A stretch of 64,000 nucleotides of DNA from Sphaerisporangium sp. TRM90804. GTDB taxonomy: Bacteria > Actinomycetota > Actinomycetes > Streptosporangiales > Streptosporangiaceae. The notes beneath the pieces are model-generated. The model did not search any database. It worked only from the letters and a program-made list of their open reading frames with translations, and was not told the DNA's origin. The translations under genes and the position numbers were made by a program. Below are positions 60,592 to 64,000 of the stretch, in pieces. The stretch covers positions 62,001 to 126,000 of the forward strand of contig NZ_JARWAC010000007.1 of the NCBI RefSeq assembly GCF_029846175.1, read 5' to 3'. The stretch's first letter is position 1; every line of letters starts with the position of its first letter.

Positions 60592-62087
60592 GCCGCGCTC
60601 CCGGTCGCGGCGGTCATCACGCTCTCCTCGGTGGCGTCGGCACGGGCGATCTCGGCGACCAGGCGGCCCTCGTGCATGACGAGCACCCGGTCGGCCATGC
60701 CCAGCACCTCGGGCAGGTCGGAGGAGATCATGAGCACCGCGAGCCCGTCGGCGGCCAGCTGCGACAGCAGCCGGTGCACCTCGGCCTTGGTGCCGACGTC
60801 GATGCCGCGGGTGGGCTCGTCGACGATCAGCACGTCGGGACGGGTGGACAGCCACTTGGCCAGCACGACCTTCTGCTGGTTGCCGCCGGACAGCACGCCG
60901 ACGGCGTCCGACAGGCGGCCGAACCTGAGCCGCAGCCGCACCGCCCAGTCCCTCGCCCGGTCGCGCTCGGCGGAACGGGAGATGACCGGGCCCCTGCGCA
61001 GCGCCTTGAGGCCGGTCAGGCCGATGTTGCGCTCGATCGACTGCTCCATGACCAGGCCCTGCTGGCGGCGGTCCTCCGGCACCAGGGCCAGGCCGGCCGA
61101 CATCGCCGCGGTGGGCGAGGCGGCGGGCAGCCTGCGCCCGTTGACCTCGACCGAGCCGGCGTCCCAGCGGTCGATCCCGAAGACGGCGCGGGCGACCTCG
61201 CTGCGCCCGGCCCCGACCAGCCCGGCCAGCGCGACGATCTCGCCGCGCCGCACCTGGAACGACACGTCGGTGAACACGCCCTCCCGGGTGAGCCGGTCGA
61301 CCTTCAGCGCCGTCTCGCCGGGCGTGCTCTCCTGCTTGGGGTACAGGTCGCCGAGGTCGCGGCCGACCATGCGGCGGATCAGGTCCTCCCGGGTGATCTC
61401 GGCCACCAGGTCGCCGGCCACCCAGGCGCCGTCGCGCAGCGTGGTGACCCGCCGGCACAGCTCGAAGATCTCGTCCAGCCGGTGGGAGATGAACAGCACG
61501 GCGCTGCCCTCCTCGCGCAGGGCCTTCACCACCTTGAACAGGCGGTCGACCTCGTTGCCCGACAGCGCCGCGGTCGGCTCGTCCATGATGAGCACCCGCG
61601 CGTCGCGCGACAGCGCCTTGGCGATCTCCACGAGCTGCTGGTCGGCGATGGACAGCCCGCGCGCGGGCTGGCCGGGGTCGAAGGCCACGCCGAGCCGGGT
61701 GAACAGCTCGCGGGCCCGCGAGCGCATCGCGGCGCGGTCGATGCGGCCCAGCGCGGCGCGGGGCTGGCGGCCCATGAAGATGTTCTCGGCGACCGACAGG
61801 TCGGGGAACAGCGTCGGCTCCTGGTAGATGACCGCGACGCCCGCGTGCTGCGCGTCGGCGGGCCCGGCGAAGACGACCGGCTCGCCGTCGAGCAGGATCC
61901 GCCCCTCGTCGGGGCGGTGCACGCCGGAGAAGGTCTTCACCAGCGTCGACTTGCCCGCGCCGTTCTCGCCCGCCAGCGCGTGCACCTCCCCGGCGTACAG
62001 CTCCAGGTGCACGTCCCGCAGGGCGCGCACGGCGCCGAACGACTTGCTCACGCCGGCCAGGGCCAGCACGGGGGTGGGATCGCTCAC
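60588..62087 (-). CDS. rhaT: Rhamnose ABC importer, duplicated ATP-binding protein
   Basis: 499 residues with two fused ATPase domains as usual for CUT2 importers. First domain: Walker [10 protein letters not shown], signature [15 protein letters not shown], Walker [14 protein letters not shown]. Second domain: degenerate Walker [10 protein letters not shown], signature [15 protein letters not shown] and Walker [16 protein letters not shown] start with AGGAG upstream; a longer frame would run through the operator. First gene of the minus-strand rhamnose operon, which runs through to the isomerase-like gene at 52355. Confidence 0.94.
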   Translation of the reverse strand: MSDPTPVLALAGVSKSFGAVRALRDVHLELYAGEVHALAGENGAGKSTLVKTFSGVHRPDEGRILLDGEPVVFAGPADAQHAGVAVIYQEPTLFPDLSVAENIFMGRQPRAALGRIDRAAMRSRARELFTRLGVAFDPGQPARGLSIADQQLVEIAKALSRDARVLIMDEPTAALSGNEVDRLFKVVKALREEGSAVLFISHRLDEIFELCRRVTTLRDGAWVAGDLVAEITREDLIRRMVGRDLGDLYPKQESTPGETALKVDRLTREGVFTDVSFQVRRGEIVALAGLVGAGRSEVARAVFGIDRWDAGSVEVNGRRLPAASPTAAMSAGLALVPEDRRQQGLVMEQSIERNIGLTGLKALRRGPVISRSAERDRARDWAVRLRLRFGRLSDAVGVLSGGNQQKVVLAKWLSTRPDVLIVDEPTRGIDVGTKAEVHRLLSQLAADGLAVLMISSDLPEVLGMADRVLVMHEGRLVAEIARADATEESVMTAATGSAA

Positions 62088-62123
62088 CTGCCGTCTCCTG
62101 ACATCATCCGCGGGTCCCTCGTG

Positions 62124-62137
62124 TAAAAATCGTTTTA
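62124..62137. promoter_or_regulatory. LacI-type operator in the divergent rhamnose promoter
   Basis: TAAAAATCGTTTTA: arms TAAAA and TTTTA around ATCG. It is 37 bases before rhaT and 142 bases before the LacI gene. A TTGACA at 62212-62217 with nearby AT-rich CGATTTAACG could be the promoter of the LacI gene. Confidence 0.65.
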
Positions 62138-62278
62138 AGGTCTGGTTACCGTGGACCGTAGATGTCACTCAACGCATGCGTCAATACCTCCCCCGAAGCC
62201 GAAATCGAAGGTTGACACGATTTAACGCAACGGTCAGGGTGGGGGGCCTGTCGCATCTCTCCCCCGCGAGGAACACCC

Positions 62279-63346
62279 ATGGCGCCATCGGACACCCGCC
62301 CCCGTGCCGGTTCGCGGGGTGCGCGGGGTTCGGCGCGGGAGGGCACCCGCGACGGCACTGTGGGCATCAAGCAGGTCGCCGCCGCCGCGGGGGTGTCGGC
62401 GGGCACGGTCTCCAACGTGCTGAACCGGCCCGAACGGGTCAGCCCGGCCACCCGGGCGCGGGTGCTGGCGGCCATCGGCGAGCTCGGGTTCGTCCGCAAC
62501 GGCTCGGCCTCCAGCCTGCGGGCCGGGCAGGGCCGCACCGTCGGGCTCATGGTGCACGACCTGCTCAACCCGTTCTTCACCAGCCTGGCCGCGGGCGTCG
62601 AGGACGTCATGAGCGAGCGCGGGCACGCCGTCATCATGTGCAGCTCGGGCAGCTCCCCCCAGCGCGAGGAGCGCAACCTGCGCATGCTCGCCGAGCAGAA
62701 GGTGCGCGGCGTTCTGGTCACCCCGCTGGAGGAGGGCCCCGACCGGCTGCGGCTGCTGCGCGAGCGTGGCATCGCCACCGTCATGCTCGACCACGCGGCC
62801 ACCCGCCCCCAGCAGTGCTCGGTGAGCGTCGACGACGTGGCGGGCGGGCAGATGGCGGTGCGGCACCTGCTGGAGCGCGGGGCCCGCGACATCGCCTACG
62901 TCAGCGGCCCGCTGTCCATCCGCCAGTGCGCCGACCGGCGGGCCGGCGCGGCCAGGGCCATAGCGTCCGCCGGGTTCGGCGCCCTGCGTGAGGTCACCAT
63001 GGCCGAGATGACGCCGCGCGCCGGGCAGGAGGCCGGCGAGCACCTGCTCGCCGAGCTGCCCGACGCCGTCTTCTGCGCCAACGACCTGCTCGCGATGGGC
63101 GTCCTGCGGGCGCTGCTGCGGCAGGAGGTGCGCGTGCCCGAGCGGGTGCTGCTCATCGGCTACGACGACATCGAGTACGCCACCGCCTCGGCCGTCCCGC
63201 TCAGCTCGGTGCGCCAGCCCACCTACCAGCTCGGCCGCATCGCCGCCACGCAGCTGCTCGACGAGTGCGACGACCCCGGCGGGCACGCCCACCAGCAGAT
63301 CATGTTCCAGCCCGAGCTGGTCGTCCGGGAGTCCACCACCCCGTGA
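62279..63346 (+). CDS. LacI-family regulator of the rhamnose operon
   Basis: 355 residues. A disordered, Arg/Gly-rich stretch of about 28 residues precedes the LacI helix-turn-helix (GIKQVAAAAGVSAGTVSNVL) and hinge; the effector domain follows (TVGLMVHDLLNPFFTSLAAG, LIGYDDIEYATASAVPLSSV). ATG with GAGGAA upstream. Divergent from rhaT with a palindrome between them; rhamnose or a downstream intermediate is the probable inducer. The rhamnulokinase gene follows on the same strand after 148 bases with no obvious gene. Confidence 0.92.
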   Translation: MAPSDTRPRAGSRGARGSAREGTRDGTVGIKQVAAAAGVSAGTVSNVLNRPERVSPATRARVLAAIGELGFVRNGSASSLRAGQGRTVGLMVHDLLNPFFTSLAAGVEDVMSERGHAVIMCSSGSSPQREERNLRMLAEQKVRGVLVTPLEEGPDRLRLLRERGIATVMLDHAATRPQQCSVSVDDVAGGQMAVRHLLERGARDIAYVSGPLSIRQCADRRAGAARAIASAGFGALREVTMAEMTPRAGQEAGEHLLAELPDAVFCANDLLAMGVLRALLRQEVRVPERVLLIGYDDIEYATASAVPLSSVRQPTYQLGRIAATQLLDECDDPGGHAHQQIMFQPELVVRESTTP

Positions 63347-63494
63347 CGACCGCCTCCCCCGCCACCCCGCCCGGCGTCCCCCCGCCCCGGCCCACCACCG
63401 CCCGCGACGAGGCCGCCGTCCCCCCGCCCCGGACCGCCGGCACCCGGCGCTCCAGCCCGGCCGCCGCACGTCCCCGCTCCGAAGGTGGTGCCGC

Positions 63495-64000
63495 ATGACC
63501 GCGACGATCGCCGCGATCGACCTCGGAGCGTCCAGCGGACGCCTCATCACCGCGCGCGTCGGCGACGGTTCGCTGCACCTGACCGAGGTCCACCGCTTCG
63601 CCAACCAGCCGGTCGCCGTCGCCGGCAGGCTGCACTGGGACGTGCTCGGCCTGTACCGCGAGATCCTGCACGGCCTGCGCCTGGCCGGGCCCGGCCTCGC
63701 CTCGGTGGGCGTCGACGGCTGGGCCGTCGACTACGGCCTGCTGGACGACGCAGGCCACCTGCTCGGCAACCCCGTCCACTACCGCGACGAGCGCACCGCC
63801 GCGGTGATCGGCGCCGTGCACGACCGCGTCTCCCCCGAACGGCTGTACGCCGTCAACGGCCTGCAGTTCCTGCCGTTCAACACCCTGTACCAGCTCGCCG
63901 CCGAACCGCTGCTCGATCGGGCGGGCACGTTCCTGCTCGTCCCCGACCTGATCTCCTACTGGCTCACCGGCGAGCGCGGCGCCGAGCACACCAACGCCTC
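63495..64000 (+). CDS. rhaB: Rhamnulokinase, 5' part (cut by window end)
   Basis: First 168 residues of a FGGY-family sugar kinase. AAIDLGASSGRLI is the ATP-binding start, VGVDGWAVDYGLLDDAGHLL and NPVHYRDERT are typical of rhamnulokinases, as is NGLQFLPFNTLYQLAAE. It phosphorylates L-rhamnulose to the 1-phosphate used by the aldolase. ATG with GAAGGTGG eight bases upstream. The remaining two thirds lie beyond the window. Confidence 0.93.
   Translation, partial: MTATIAAIDLGASSGRLITARVGDGSLHLTEVHRFANQPVAVAGRLHWDVLGLYREILHGLRLAGPGLASVGVDGWAVDYGLLDDAGHLLGNPVHYRDERTAAVIGAVHDRVSPERLYAVNGLQFLPFNTLYQLAAEPLLDRAGTFLLVPDLISYWLTGERGAEHTNA

Noticed and set aside
59131-61827. An 898-codon open frame on the plus strand
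   Set aside because: Opposite-strand shadow of the rhamnose importer permease and ATPase genes, Ser/Arg/Thr-rich and without family motifs.

Overview
The window is very GC-rich, with GC-biased third codon positions, many GTG/TTG starts and short head-to-tail gene overlaps. It carries a whiJ-type regulator triad (HTH/DUF5753, DUF397, ATP-binding protein) and many secreted glycoside hydrolases. Together these point to the chromosome of a filamentous, biomass-degrading actinomycete, most likely of the Streptosporangiales (for example Nonomuraea-like). The genus is an inference. I see no insertion sequence, prophage, CRISPR array, rRNA or complete tRNA.

Layout. (1) 1-4.7 kb: the tail of an aldouronate/glucuronoxylan operon (solute-binding lipoprotein, YesL-like membrane protein, GH67 alpha-glucuronidase). 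(2) 4.7-8.8 kb: single genes (DksA-like zinc finger, isochorismatase-like hydrolase, spermidine-synthase-fold protein, Tat-exported PHP protein, TspO). (3) 9-13.2 kb: two secreted hydrolases, a GH2 enzyme with duplicated CBM42 domains and a GH10 xylanase with a palindromic operator upstream. (4) 13.3-18.6 kb: NarL-type two-component system, DUF1772 protein and an FtsX/LolD-type ABC exporter. Behind it lies about 680 bp of non-coding DNA with a cluster of DnaA-box-like 9-mers, a duplicated block and a 24-bp inverted repeat. (5) 19.3-32.8 kb: a probable N-glycan utilisation locus. GH5 (GH5_18-like), GH85 endoglycosidase, GH38 alpha-mannosidase and an unknown protein form a minus-strand operon; a LacI regulator lies upstream of it and a three-gene sugar ABC importer runs the other way. 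Near-identical 14-bp operators lie before both transcription units, and one of them is formed by the last codons and stop codon of the lacI gene itself.

(6) 32.9-39.8 kb: epoxide-hydrolase-like enzyme; winged-helix/membrane-protein pair with twin palindromic operators; class A penicillin-binding protein; TetR regulator divergent from a beta-helix protein. (7) 39.8-52.3 kb: an intergenic sequence that can fold with a tRNA-like T-arm and acceptor stem; VOC protein; whiJ-type triad; PPOX, AAA-ATPase, ArsR/AHSA1 cluster, lamin-tail protein, TetR-MMPL pair, large catalase and DUF2795 protein. (8) 52.3-64 kb: a complete L-rhamnose catabolic regulon with importer rhaTPQS, mutarotase, isomerase, bifunctional aldolase/dehydrogenase, a sugar-isomerase-like extra gene, and a divergent LacI regulator and rhamnulokinase cut off by the window end.

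The window is therefore largely about taking plant and glycoprotein polysaccharides apart and importing the products: glucuronoxylan, arabinose-decorated chains, high-mannose N-glycans and rhamnose, each with a local repressor and recognisable operator. Its most unusual parts are the operator in the lacI stop codon, a 42-bp tandem repeat that multiplies a ribosome-binding site plus start codon behind the mannosidase gene, the tRNA-like folded intergenic sequence and the off-oriC DnaA-box cluster.
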